Shown here piece by piece: positions 17,301 through 24,475 of a stretch of DNA of 38,405 bases. Source of the DNA: a virus. Position 1 is the stretch's first letter. Each line of letters starts with the position of its first letter. A model generated the notes under the pieces. That model made no database searches, was not told the DNA's origin, and saw only the letters and a program-made list of their open reading frames with translations. The DNA is taken from the IMG/VR virus record IMGVR_UViG_3300032087_004010, positions 1-38,405 of that record; one strand, given 5' to 3'. The translations under genes were made by a program, and so were the position numbers.

Positions 17301-20300
17301 TGATGCTGTCTTTCGGAAGTACGACGCTATACTTATTAATGAAGACCAAACATGGAGTCCTCCAGAGAATATAGCTGTTCGGGATAACACAGCAATCAAA
17401 TCATCTAAGCCTATAACAAGAGATGATAATGGAGATATAATCCCATTATCTGAAAGGTTCGATTTATCTTCTCAAGATATAAGGTACACACAAGCAGGTT
17501 CTTTAGAAGGTGCTTATGATAATATAGAAGATGTTCCTCAGATCACATCACAGGTAAACGAGAGGCAAGTTGCTTCTCTTGTGAAAATAAAAACTGCTAG
17601 TGATCTTAACGATCCTGCAGAGCAAGAGATATTTCAGAAGGCCGTAGATAACATAAACAAGGATAGGTCAGGTATACTTGCTGTAGCTGCAAACCGTTTA
17701 TTTGAAAAGCAGATAACTCAAGCGACATATAATGAAATCCGTAACAAAGTATTTCCTTATAAGAATGTAGGTCAAGTTCCTAAAGCTCCTAATGCAGAAG
17801 ACATAAAAAATGTGTGGCGTACGAAAGAGTCTACTCCTACTGAACCAGTTTATTCTTCTAAAGTAAAAGCAGGAGGAAGCACTAAGTTCGGGGCTATCTC
17901 ATATAACGATGCTTTTGAGCAACTCCAAAATCAAAAGGTTTCAATTAGATTAGATATCCCTACATTTAATAAAACTATAAAGGAAAAAGGTGCTCCTGTA
18001 TATGCTGTCACTATAATGGGGCCAAGTATGGAAGGTGCTTTAGCTTATACAGGCTATGCGAAAATTAAATTAGATGGTATAGAAAGCAAAGTTGGTGCTG
18101 CGACCAAAATAGCTACAGGAACTAACAAATTTCTTATGGCTTCTACGGAAGGTGAACTGATGGAGTTCAAACCTAAAGACTTAAATGCTTTTCGTAAAGA
18201 TTGGGCTAGTGGTAAAGTTGGCCCTAAAAAAACAGGTAAAGATCGTTGGGTCGAGGTTGCTGTTAATCCTTTAAGGAGCTCAGAGTTTGTGGATGTAACG
18301 AACCCATTAGACCCTGTACCTGTGATAAATGGAAGCACTGCTATCCATGTAGGCAATAGGGTTTTTGTACAAGAACCTGTATGGGGTAGTCGTCCTGACT
18401 ATGGTAGAGAAGGAGATGTCCGATTCACACAAGCAGGTGGTCTTGAAAGCGGTACGTTCGATACAACTGAAGGTGGTTTGGGTTACGGAAGCTATGAACC
18501 TGTTTTTCAGTTACCTGTATTCGAGACAGGTGAGTATAGAAAAATGAAAGAAGGTATATTTGGAGGTGTTGTTAATAAGTTTAGAGGAGATTTAGACCCA
18601 AGAGTTAAGTTAATCATCGAACAAAGAAACCAAATACGTTTGGCTGTAAAGGATGATGTTAAAAAATTTAAAGATCAACTAGAGAAAATTATTCAACAAG
18701 ACTTTGGAGGTAAAGCTCCTGTTAGTTTAATACAAGATATAGTGGGTAGCCGTGAAAATATATCTCCCGAAACAGACCCTGAATATCTTAAAAAGATAGA
18801 AGGTAAAACTGATGCAGAAATTACTAAAATAAGAGCAAAACATGTTGAAGACAAAAGGAAGGAGTTTACTAGAAATAAAAGTAAAGCTATAGAGAAATTA
18901 GCAGAGCTACAAAAAGTCCCTAAAAAAGATGCTTATGATACAGAACTCGTTAAACACTTATTAAGTTTACGTGAAAAGACAAATGAACTATCTAGAGCCA
19001 TCCGTAATATTGTCGGTGCGGATAGTGAAATAGGTGTCGCTATAACAGACAACTTAGATATATACATCCACAGAAAATACAGGCTTTTCTCAGATAAGGA
19101 TTATAAAGATAAGATTAAAACTGATCCTCAATACCATGCCGCTCGTGAAAACGCTGGTAACTATTTGTTTAATCACTACAAGTTGATCAACAAAAATTGG
19201 AGAGATGATATGCGAGACGCTGGTTTTGATCCTTCTAAAGAAGTAGAAGAGTTTAAATCTAAATTGGTAAATGATTATCTTGATATTCATTTAACGAAAG
19301 GACAAGTAGGTGTTAGCAATTTGTTCGGGGCTCTTAAAGACCACTCAAAGCAAATCGTTAGTTTAGATGTAGATTCTTTGAAGCGAAGGAAGAACCCCCC
19401 ACAAGAGTTAAGAGAACTCTTAGGGGAGATAAGTGATGATACTGGATATAATTCTCTTCTCAAAACTTTTGAACACGTCGGTAACGTAGCTACTCAGATA
19501 AGTTTTATAAAGAATTTTGTAGATTTTGGAACGGGTAAAAGTGGTTCGTTAACAGGAGATCCTGTTATTATCAAAGCAGAGTTGAAGGACACTGTAGAAG
19601 AAGGAAAGAAACTGACAAAGGAAGATTATGAAGAAGCTCCTGAAGGATATACAGCACTACAGATAGGTTACGGATCAGATACTAACCTGATCAACACTGC
19701 TCCATTAGCGAATGGTGAGGTCTATTACGTTCTCTCAGAGATGGCTACAGCCGTTAAAGCTATACTGAATCCTGAGTTTAATATAACCGAAACTGAAGCT
19801 CAAAAAGCAAATAAAGCCATAACTAAAGTTGGAGCTAAGTTAACAGGATTATCTTTAGGTGCTAAAACATTAGGATCTATTGGATTCTATACTCGAAACA
19901 TAGTGTCTAACATGTTCTTCTTCGGGCCTTCTCAAGGATTCTGGAGGGTAGATAAAATGGCTAAGTCCTTACAGCAAGAGTGGGTACGTAAGAAATACTT
20001 ATCAATGGAGCCAGAAGAAGTGAGTGCATTCCATAGAACCATGATTCAGTTGGGTGTGGTAGGTAATGAAATAGAAGCTAGACTCTTACAGGATTTTTTA
20101 ACAAACCCAAAAAGTGAAGCGGATATACAGAAAGAACTTCTAGAGAGTCTGGACGAAATCGAAGTAGATTCTAAAACAGAAGCTGGAAAAGATGCTCTCG
20201 ATAAGGGGGTAGATTTCATTAAAGGAAGTGAGCTAATCCAGAAAGGACGTAAACAGTTAAGAGGATTAGGTCGCTTACGAGAACTCTCTCAGACCGTAGA

Positions 20301-21642
20301 TAACTTCTACAAGATTGCCTACTTCATGAATGAGTTAGAGGTACTACAACAAGCGAGAGCTAAACACGTACCGAATACAACTAAAAAAGGAAAGTATGAT
20401 TACTCAGCAATGAGTGATTACCAGCTCATGGAACTGGCTGCGAGGAAAGTTAAGAGGACTGCACAAAGTTATGATCAAGCTCCTCCTTTTGTACAGAAAA
20501 TGCAGGAGTCATGGTTTGGTATAATGTTTGCCCCCTTCATTCGATTCAAGATAGAAGTTCCAAGAATCATGTTGAATACCATTATGATAGCAAGAGAAGA
20601 GATGGCAGACCCTAATCCAGTTATTAAGAAAAGAGGACAAGTCAGAATGGGTAGCTTCTTCGGTGTCTTAGTTGGGTACTCTGCTATAACTCCAGCTATT
20701 GTTAATGCTCTCACTGGTATAGGTGAGGAAGAAGATGAAGCTCTTAGAGATTCGATGCCTGAGTATCTAAGAAGTAACACATTCTTCTACTACAATAAAG
20801 GAGGTAAGCTGCACTCGTTAGATTTTACTTACATTAATCCATATGCCATGATGGTTGATCCGATTCTACGATCTTTTGAGGAGTTGATGAGAGGTAGTCC
20901 ATCAGAAGCAGGAGCCGCTTTCTTTAAAGCGATGGTTGCTGATCAGTATCTCGATCAACAAATACTTGCGGGAGCTGTAACCAGTGCATTAAACAATAGA
21001 GATCCAGAGAATGGTAGACCTATTACAGAAGCTAATGACACTGCATGGGAAGCCTTCTCTAAAAAGTTTCAGTTTATTTTCTCAGAGGCGTACATGCCAA
21101 AATCTGTTGAGACAGTGGCTAGAGACGGGTTTGTTAAACTGATGGAGGGAGATCCAGATATCTCTGATTTTATCATGACTCCGTTAGGAGCGTTAGTTAA
21201 AGAGTTCCGCCCATTTAAACCATACGAGATAGTGCCAGAAAAACAGCTTGATCGATTCCTATCAGAAAGAGCGGGTGAATATCGTAGAGCAGCGGCACTT
21301 AAAAACCGCATGTATACAGATGACCCGCTATCAGAAGATGCGATAAGAGGCATGGCTGACAGGGAGATTGAAAGGCGTAGACGAATTAACGAACATTTAA
21401 TTAAAACATTTAGGGGATATAAAAAGTTAGGTCTTACCGACGAACAGATATATGCTCAAGCGTTAGAGCGTGGGTATGGTAAACGTCGAGTCGCCTTACT
21501 CTTAAATGGTTTGATGGAGCGTCCCGCTTTGCAGGTTCCATTCATTCGTAACATGGCAGTCAAAGGTGATACTCATATTGAAAGATTGCGTACCTTCCAG
21601 AACCAACTCGAAACTTACGGTCGATATATTCCTGTAGAGTAG
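11365..21642 (+). CDS. Giant modular polyvalent protein (3,425 aa), probably ejected with phage DNA
   Basis: The start is GTG at 11365; no upstream in-frame start exists before a stop at 11329, and TATAAT lies at 11335-11340. Residues 1-943 contain Gly/Ala-rich hydrophobic segments (about 443-467, 496-529, 639-668, 760-782), possibly membrane-interacting. Six linkers [V/I]R-x-TQ-[A/E]-G at 944, 1260, 1405, 1769, 2039 and 2352 delimit modules. These are: a zincin-like segment with HEVIH (1076-1080); an ADP-ribosyltransferase-like segment with YRG (1338-1340), STD (1356-1358) and E1396; a segment with PCAAAKPW (1548-1555) and ISEPLGVVP (1596-1604), as in ArcS/DUF5591; a second ADP-ribosyltransferase-like segment with YHGT (1816-1819) and FFS (1836-1838); and an unrecognised module. 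The last ~1,070 residues are helical with hydrophobic stretches (TRNIVSN from 2843), reminiscent of large phage polyvalent proteins. Expected role: host modification during entry. No catalytic activity is proven. Confidence 0.85.
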   Translation: MSDLYPTLSLGEKTPVPNDLDVNFNVAPLQSFSQWSSSSGSNINDPLLSAQGYADYQRGHFFRTGELDDEVESSITQGLVGSLLNNQLVTPEQVESEDFLDTLKPQADAQTQANLIRMAYGERAGSTYLSNIQSESGNQEELDKQLNSAKTLLVDSGVLPFARVKDDKGVDKIIGGAGITDRGKSLDDAVRLGALNYSDAYRVMSGLKKGMSDASVFENIREAQLLTELNAVLGSDEDAEIPQNALDVMRGLIKSKDEDATLDQEQDILAVVGDIRKGLSSAYARKNGFGEGAALERYSDKEIRDAVELLAANEVNEKGEFKFYDEDDSKNIRILGSGHAMAHPNLMQQKERFEKAIKNDDRLSEDQITSLRNQRKLYRQLTYEQYDKFLADTAATSDNWIAAKQAGRASGASDVDILDTFLADKRNYSSIKNRLGDIAATIPDAVVGLFASLGAVVFKSEGATKYLVDNQMDRQRRREVAAIFGDEFGWGMDLSNVVAPMVVDVSATALLSAGTLGAGGVLYAGTKAGTKQTAKALVKNLTKAATGRQFGDTAKDIALKAAARKKGKDSGDKVVSEGVQEAIKAYNKAIANKTFRKAAPYPPLFLTAANRSAGNTYATVYAAQPDSLTHEEKHDAALGYALMAGTTTGLITSAFMGIGFGGFEQAFLRGMTFKGMEAGIKKLTNVSIKGLGAKKAKEDIQKIAAEQLSNGAKKSRFLGQFGIPAASEAAEEGLDEFIQTFIMDAALNENTPMIDRMMVGLHAASLGGVMGAGVVGVQSMFDKGTGARYERFQQQTIDNIIKELGETGSPLTQAYLEENKTELARQFRAAARSRGDLDITPTQPTETINKLLADYAKFKDGSITESQLETEYGATVKEIEQYISLDQITESETRTQATFDFFDSTTGEKVTKEEFESNTNKELDNLDPTKVRDFFLVSPEELEVRETQEGVVDEALERQLEEGRQKAIEQEEQLIRSFDTIWGTKEESEKLGEGLTAEEHYERYQDARANAESIASFYGMDVRVDINENNKFLGAYRAVATEDGMTLIINPWGLARLTMGLNKANAQHVARFEAVHEVIHHAAWRNLAKAEIDVIYSSLSVDQINEIIDTYYKTDTKRANARANLGPDALNVDRINEQHIIVDEFLRMRAQRITKGFTTEQEIEFYKSNPSFVRVFLRYLRSYVNRFNAIRELDADNPVISAALNRLTGEMTRLKGGFALENSVRFDIDDPESSINRIIGLTEEEPFVDRDPNRKIDMGVRQTQEGELDYRGSHRAPDRGYGSPMSAMDEGMYPSDFYSPDGLRLYGTGNAYDTINDQKVYDQIVSVRGKPDAKVTVYRGVPSNVKGGINAGDWVSTDRDYAEMHGARMFGDKGYKVLTKEVKAGELITEGNSIYEFGYSPPTGVRETQAGAFDIDKAVDNLDLDDAAQVESFIKDTLKINDAEFEQLGKPLISNKTGKPTSRVVLPPVQLIRFIRSYFNRRRSIYNKGRKVVEETHDISPPELTFDMFAPTPAMTAALIKNEKVSNWHSDMSNFEIPDGHDTIAFVPCAAAKPWCDIQNPKMGKRLTYKSYNKMRKITDDGGVSKKYGRVYYVTISEPLGVVPQDFWHDFPPYDNTGLFTDPVDQIGRIVKQDAIKLPEEDGGIGQTFALPFDVAAYKESINALGNVIASFVETNKKKNPDLKFVSFVSDLGPDKGSHEIMLDKASEIRGESVVSPNENFKKRRVAREIPAEIMEEKLGPFKYDANLKVDRQKKMEQVSAAAGRIQPVRETQAGSLDAEYMKLAEDPKTGLNDIDLQIMVSEAAKRAGYTYGPVYHGTKSNFTSFKGRESDGLIFFSKSKSFANAYSRLKARPADVEKRIDEAFKKSEELRNKLEYKMMIVDRQPIDEEAIIKQTEDLERSLLDGMTWSEAKRDMGRTVMEGYLKADKVFDPTKNWKEFEPEFRRHFETKGKEFPLPDEAMDLIKQAYWRAWEIPSVIDAVFRKYDAILINEDQTWSPPENIAVRDNTAIKSSKPITRDDNGDIIPLSERFDLSSQDIRYTQAGSLEGAYDNIEDVPQITSQVNERQVASLVKIKTASDLNDPAEQEIFQKAVDNINKDRSGILAVAANRLFEKQITQATYNEIRNKVFPYKNVGQVPKAPNAEDIKNVWRTKESTPTEPVYSSKVKAGGSTKFGAISYNDAFEQLQNQKVSIRLDIPTFNKTIKEKGAPVYAVTIMGPSMEGALAYTGYAKIKLDGIESKVGAATKIATGTNKFLMASTEGELMEFKPKDLNAFRKDWASGKVGPKKTGKDRWVEVAVNPLRSSEFVDVTNPLDPVPVINGSTAIHVGNRVFVQEPVWGSRPDYGREGDVRFTQAGGLESGTFDTTEGGLGYGSYEPVFQLPVFETGEYRKMKEGIFGGVVNKFRGDLDPRVKLIIEQRNQIRLAVKDDVKKFKDQLEKIIQQDFGGKAPVSLIQDIVGSRENISPETDPEYLKKIEGKTDAEITKIRAKHVEDKRKEFTRNKSKAIEKLAELQKVPKKDAYDTELVKHLLSLREKTNELSRAIRNIVGADSEIGVAITDNLDIYIHRKYRLFSDKDYKDKIKTDPQYHAARENAGNYLFNHYKLINKNWRDDMRDAGFDPSKEVEEFKSKLVNDYLDIHLTKGQVGVSNLFGALKDHSKQIVSLDVDSLKRRKNPPQELRELLGEISDDTGYNSLLKTFEHVGNVATQISFIKNFVDFGTGKSGSLTGDPVIIKAELKDTVEEGKKLTKEDYEEAPEGYTALQIGYGSDTNLINTAPLANGEVYYVLSEMATAVKAILNPEFNITETEAQKANKAITKVGAKLTGLSLGAKTLGSIGFYTRNIVSNMFFFGPSQGFWRVDKMAKSLQQEWVRKKYLSMEPEEVSAFHRTMIQLGVVGNEIEARLLQDFLTNPKSEADIQKELLESLDEIEVDSKTEAGKDALDKGVDFIKGSELIQKGRKQLRGLGRLRELSQTVDNFYKIAYFMNELEVLQQARAKHVPNTTKKGKYDYSAMSDYQLMELAARKVKRTAQSYDQAPPFVQKMQESWFGIMFAPFIRFKIEVPRIMLNTIMIAREEMADPNPVIKKRGQVRMGSFFGVLVGYSAITPAIVNALTGIGEEEDEALRDSMPEYLRSNTFFYYNKGGKLHSLDFTYINPYAMMVDPILRSFEELMRGSPSEAGAAFFKAMVADQYLDQQILAGAVTSALNNRDPENGRPITEANDTAWEAFSKKFQFIFSEAYMPKSVETVARDGFVKLMEGDPDISDFIMTPLGALVKEFRPFKPYEIVPEKQLDRFLSERAGEYRRAAALKNRMYTDDPLSEDAIRGMADREIERRRRINEHLIKTFRGYKKLGLTDEQIYAQALERGYGKRRVALLLNGLMERPALQVPFIRNMAVKGDTHIERLRTFQNQLETYGRYIPVE
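14194..18438 (+). repeat. Six in-frame linker repeats in the giant gene
   Basis: Copies encode VRETQEG (14194-14214), VRQTQEG (15142-15162), VRETQAG (15577-15597), VRETQAG (16669-16689), IRYTQAG (17479-17499) and VRFTQAG (18418-18438). Most are followed by a small residue, then Leu, Val or Phe and often Asp or Glu. Similarity extends to DNA: the fourth and fifth share ACACAAGCAGGTTCTTTAGA. The copies fall at the boundaries of recognisable modules, so they look like module joints. Confidence 0.8.
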
Positions 21643-21643
21643 A

Positions 21644-21707
21644 AACAACTAACCCCACCCCTACAGCTAGAAAGAAGCAAAGAACTGTAAGGGCGGGGTG
21701 TTGTTTT
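21644..21707 (+). terminator. Hairpin terminator after the giant gene
   Basis: The left arm (21644-21666, AACAAC then ACCCCACCCCTACAG) pairs with the right arm (21685-21705, CTGTAAGGGCGGGGT then GTTGTT) with few mismatches, and TTTT follows on the plus strand. It begins two bases after the giant gene's stop, between convergent blocks. The rest of the gap to 21797 holds at most a 15-codon reading frame (ATG near 21760), which I do not call. Confidence 0.7.
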
Positions 21708-21796
21708 GGTAAAAGACAATCAAGACGAAAGGGGAATACCTATAAACCTTTCATCTATCATGTCAGCATATCGACGGGGCGATAAAATTTTCTTCA

Positions 21797-22012
21797 TTAA
21801 AAAGTAGCCTTCATCTGAAACATGTAGCGATGCATTAAAGAATCGTATGTCGCTTCAGCATCTGCACGATTCGTTCCCCAATACAATGTCGTTGGGCTTT
21901 GCTTATCACGCTCACCATACACATGGTAGTTTGGAATCGGCTCATCAGATTGTGTCATTAGTATCCTCTCAAAAGGAGGTCGGTCAGGCTTACAATATTT
22001 TTTAATAAACAT
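21797..22012 (-). CDS. Small protein, unknown
   Basis: A 71-residue protein started at ATG 22012, one base past the stop of the DnaA-like gene. A start at 22036 would lie inside that gene. The middle reads as a small alpha/beta domain with a VYGERD segment and a Trp-Gly turn. No motif is recognised. It is the last gene of the minus accessory run, reading toward the giant-gene terminator. Confidence 0.6.
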   Translation of the reverse strand: MFIKKYCKPDRPPFERILMTQSDEPIPNYHVYGERDKQSPTTLYWGTNRADAEATYDSLMHRYMFQMKATF

Positions 22013-22013
22013 C

Positions 22014-22319
22014 TTACTCTTCCTGTGTGTTTTCAACTTTAGCTTTTATTTTATCAATAGCACTACTCACTTCTTCATGCTGAAGCAAAGACTTCACTTT
22101 ACGTTCTGCAGATGAGACAGTACTAAAATGTCTACCAAACATTGCACCGATTGTCTTCAATGGGATGCCGTACTGTTTCGCTATGTACATTCCTAAGTGT
22201 CTCCAGTCAGCGATTGTACCTCCCGATACATCGGACGATAGGTCATCAGAAGTAAATCCCGATAGATCTGTAATGGCGTTGAGTACTGTTTGTGGTTCTA
22301 CTTTTTTTACTAGTTTCAT
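22014..22319 (-). CDS. Stand-alone DnaA domain IV-like DNA-binding protein
   Basis: The 101-residue protein corresponds to just the C-terminal DNA-binding domain of DnaA. It has an N-terminal helix with SGFTSDDL (about 20-27), an RHLGMYIAKQYG helix (40-51), then IPLKTIGAMFGRHFSTVSSA (52-71), matching the DnaA order R-x3-MYL...SL-x2-IG-x2-FG-R-(D)H-(T)TV-x2-A. There is no AAA+ ATPase part. It may bind DnaA-box-like sites in the phage or host origin, as an initiator accessory or a competitor of host DnaA. Its start overlaps the upstream stop (ATGA). Confidence 0.75.
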   Translation of the reverse strand: MKLVKKVEPQTVLNAITDLSGFTSDDLSSDVSGGTIADWRHLGMYIAKQYGIPLKTIGAMFGRHFSTVSSAERKVKSLLQHEEVSSAIDKIKAKVENTQEE

Positions 22320-22498
22320 TCTGTTGGTTTGTGGTGGTCTGAGATGTTAAAAGGTAGACCCTCCCCTATGAGAGGAGGATCTGTTGGGAGGATGGGGAAA
22401 ATTCTTACTGTTTCCTTTAGGATGTTTCCGTCATCATCCATCTGTACGTCTATAATAATAGGAGCCCCTTTGGGTTGGATCTGTCTTATTATATTCAT
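22316..22498 (-). CDS. Small protein, unknown
   Basis: A 60-residue protein from ATG 22498. An in-frame ATG at 22543 lies upstream of the -35 box of the promoter found here, so the shorter start is preferred. It is a Pro/Ile/Asp-rich beta-type sequence with a DVQMDDDGN turn. Its stop overlaps the start of the DnaA-like gene, so the two are co-expressed from that promoter. Confidence 0.6.
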   Translation of the reverse strand: MNIIRQIQPKGAPIIIDVQMDDDGNILKETVRIFPILPTDPPLIGEGLPFNISDHHKPTE

Positions 22499-22510
22499 TT
22501 TGGATATCCA

Positions 22511-22539
22511 ATTATAATTGATATAAATGTATGAGTCAA
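22511..22539 (-). promoter_or_regulatory. Near-consensus sigma70 promoter
   Basis: On the minus strand: TTGACT (22534-22539), 17 bp, TATAAT (22511-22516). The expected transcription start is about 6 nt before ATG 22498, giving an almost leaderless message for the DnaA-like operon. This is the best promoter match in the window. Confidence 0.8.
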
Positions 22540-22551
22540 ACACATAAATGA

Positions 22552-22926
22552 TTACTCATTTTGATTTTCTATTATTGCAGTATCGGGTGCGTTCTTATTG
22601 GCTTCCCATTCAGCGAGCTTGATCATGTCATCGATAGCAGCAAGTACAGCTACCTTCTCTTTGTAATCCCTGTTCGATACAGCGACTTTAGATTTCACTT
22701 CAGCCGCAGTCATATAAACGTCACCAATATTCTTAGGCTTGATAGGTTCATCTAACTTAGTTGATTCCTTTAATAATGATTTAAGAGGGAGTGATGTACC
22801 CTTGCCCCTTGTCCCCTTCTCACGGAAAGTGATTGATGGTTCAGGGTCAGGTGTCAATGATACATGGTACATGGTTCCATTGATCTCTGCTTCTCTTGTT
22901 ATTTGTTTCTCTAGTTTAGTTGCCAT
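22552..22926 (-). CDS. Small phage protein, unknown
   Basis: A 124-residue protein. The N-terminal part is beta-rich with a VSLTPDPEPS segment, and the C-terminal half is a Lys/Ala/Glu helix. The start overlaps the upstream gene end by 11 bp. The stop is followed within about 15 bp by the separate promoter at 22511-22539. No known motif. Confidence 0.6.
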   Translation of the reverse strand: MATKLEKQITREAEINGTMYHVSLTPDPEPSITFREKGTRGKGTSLPLKSLLKESTKLDEPIKPKNIGDVYMTAAEVKSKVAVSNRDYKEKVAVLAAIDDMIKLAEWEANKNAPDTAIIENQNE

Positions 22927-23140
22927 TTTCTTTATTATGTTTTTTAGTTTTTATTTTATCCCACGTCGCCTGTTCAGTTAAGTGGGTTATGTTTGTTGCG
23001 GGGTGTATGTTGTCAGCCTCTTCTTCTTGTAACCATTTCAGTGCATGCTCTACTCCTGCTCTATACTCAGAGCATCGCATACGCATCTTGATTAAGTGTA
23101 GTTCAAGCTCTCTATACTTTTCTTCCCAATCAATTTTCAT
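22916..23140 (-). CDS. Small helical protein, unknown
   Basis: A 74-residue, mostly helical, charged protein (WEEKYRELELHLIKMRMR start), probably a short coiled coil. It overlaps its upstream neighbour by 4 bp (ATGA type) and the downstream gene by 11 bp, so all three are coupled. No function assigned. Confidence 0.6.
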   Translation of the reverse strand: MKIDWEEKYRELELHLIKMRMRCSEYRAGVEHALKWLQEEEADNIHPATNITHLTEQATWDKIKTKKHNKENGN

Positions 23141-23478
23141 TTATATATTTTACTTATCTGTTCTTTAACTTCGGATAACCTTTCGAGTATGTCTTTCTTT
23201 TCTTCACTGTCCATTGCTCGTGTTGCAAGGAACTTAAGATCCCATTCTATATCTCCGAGTGCTTTTAAGATATGGAAGTTAGTGTTCTGGCTTGGGTTAT
23301 CTACATGCGTTATGGTCTCAACATGTTCAATAGCTTCGCTCATTGTTTCCGAATCAGCGATGTTATGTATCCGCTGTACTAGTGCTGATGTCAGTCCGTC
23401 TTCGGACACATCCCAAGGATCTTTATGTGTAGTCGTGACACTAAACATAATGCTGTAGTCGTGTGTATATGTATTCAT
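23137..23478 (-). CDS. Small protein, unknown
   Basis: A 113-residue protein with a beta-type N terminus containing SVTTTHKDPWDV and a helical C terminus rich in Glu/Lys (about 75-110). The pattern of an N-terminal strand, then helices of regular spacing, gives no clear family. The leader contains the TAAACCATTAACTT element seen before several genes in this run. Confidence 0.6.
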   Translation of the reverse strand: MNTYTHDYSIMFSVTTTHKDPWDVSEDGLTSALVQRIHNIADSETMSEAIEHVETITHVDNPSQNTNFHILKALGDIEWDLKFLATRAMDSEEKKDILERLSEVKEQISKIYK

Positions 23479-23494
23479 TTATTTTATTTTTAAG

Positions 23495-24109
23495 TTAATG
23501 GTTTAGCTTTCCTCTGAAGTTATTTGGTCTTGATGATGGAGTGTAGGAACAAGACATTCCATACTCATATATTCTTTCAATATCCAATGATTCATCGGGT
23601 GGTTCCGTGTTAATGCAGAATTTATGATTCTGCTCACGATATTCGGAGACCATGTTGAGTGGCATGAGTAGGGAGTATTTATCCTCATACTTAGGTTTAT
23701 CTTTATAGCACCTCTCCCACTGCTTGCGATCTCGTTCCTCCTGCTCCTCTTTTCGTTTCTTATCTAACGCTTCTTGTTCTTTCTTCTCTTGCTTTTCCCT
23801 TATAGCTTGTTCTTTCTTTTTGTTTATTTCATTTACACGTTCATTGATTACCTCTTGGTGTTCCCACATGTGATCCATAGCGGCTATGATTTGTCTCGTG
23901 TATAAACGTACAGCCTCTCGCTCTTCATCTGAATCTAAATTATCGTAAGCGAAGTAGTATTGGCTAAGTGTCTGTCCCGCTCTTTCAAATCTACGCCAGT
24001 CGATATGATCCAGTTTAAATGAACTACGTATAGCGTGTGACCTGTTAAGATATTCACCTGCTTTTGCTTCAAGACCTTTAAGAAAAGGGATTGAGTTATC
24101 TTCGTTCAT
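23495..24109 (-). CDS. Long charged coiled-coil protein, unknown
   Basis: A 204-residue protein from ATG 24109, chosen because AAAGGAG lies 8 bases upstream. An in-frame ATG at 24139 has no such site. Residues about 85-130 are an uninterrupted Lys/Glu/Arg/Gln helix, almost certainly coiled coil. The ends are globular, the C-terminal one rich in Tyr, Cys and Pro. It overlaps the 34-residue membrane protein gene by 14 bp. A structural or adaptor role is possible; nothing specific is recognised. Confidence 0.65.
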   Translation of the reverse strand: MNEDNSIPFLKGLEAKAGEYLNRSHAIRSSFKLDHIDWRRFERAGQTLSQYYFAYDNLDSDEEREAVRLYTRQIIAAMDHMWEHQEVINERVNEINKKKEQAIREKQEKKEQEALDKKRKEEQEERDRKQWERCYKDKPKYEDKYSLLMPLNMVSEYREQNHKFCINTEPPDESLDIERIYEYGMSCSYTPSSRPNNFRGKLNH

Positions 24110-24200
24110 CTTCGTTTCTCCTTTCTGAAGCGGCTGCAAAAAATCTAAGTACTAGTACTACTAAGAACAGCCATATAATTATTCCTGCTATGATTATCAT
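24096..24200 (-). CDS. 34-residue single-span membrane protein
   Basis: The frame runs from ATG 24200 to TAA 24096. The sequence is a 17-18 residue hydrophobic Ile/Leu/Val helix (about 2-18, with one Trp) followed by a basic/acidic tail ending in Arg-Arg. It starts on the stop of the upstream gene (ATGA) with a perfect AAAGGAGG upstream, so translation is very likely. Tiny phage membrane proteins may act in lysis, exclusion or membrane anchoring; which applies here is unknown. Confidence 0.65.
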   Translation of the reverse strand: MIIIAGIIIWLFLVVLVLRFFAAASERRNEDERR

Positions 24201-24451
24201 TTTGTTTCCTCCTTTGTGGGTTTCTCTCTATGGGTTACAACAAAGTGCCAGTCGAATGTTACTTTACTATTACACTTAGGACAGCACCCGTCTTTACCTT
24301 GGTCAACGAAGTGGTCATAATCTTCAGTAGCCCACTGGAAGTAATCCAAATCGACATCATCTCTGATGACGTTGTGAGGTTCTATGTCAGTGCAAATGCA
24401 TTTTGATATGTTGGTTTCTACAATGAAACCTCTTCTTATTTCTTCACTCAT
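24197..24451 (-). CDS. Small zinc-finger-like protein
   Basis: An 84-residue protein with C-x-C near residues 18-20 and a C-C-P-K-C group near 56-60, a plausible zinc-binding set. The middle is acidic (DDVDLDYFQWATEDYD). It is coupled by an ATGA overlap to the membrane mini-protein. Possible nucleic-acid or protein adaptor; not assigned. Confidence 0.6.
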   Translation of the reverse strand: MSEEIRRGFIVETNISKCICTDIEPHNVIRDDVDLDYFQWATEDYDHFVDQGKDGCCPKCNSKVTFDWHFVVTHREKPTKEETK

Positions 24452-24475
24452 TTTATTATTTGGTTTTTATATTTG

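Noticed and set aside
22499-22543. Upstream start for the 60-residue gene
   Set aside because: The ATG at 22543 lies before the -35 of a near-consensus promoter, so a transcript from it could not include this start.
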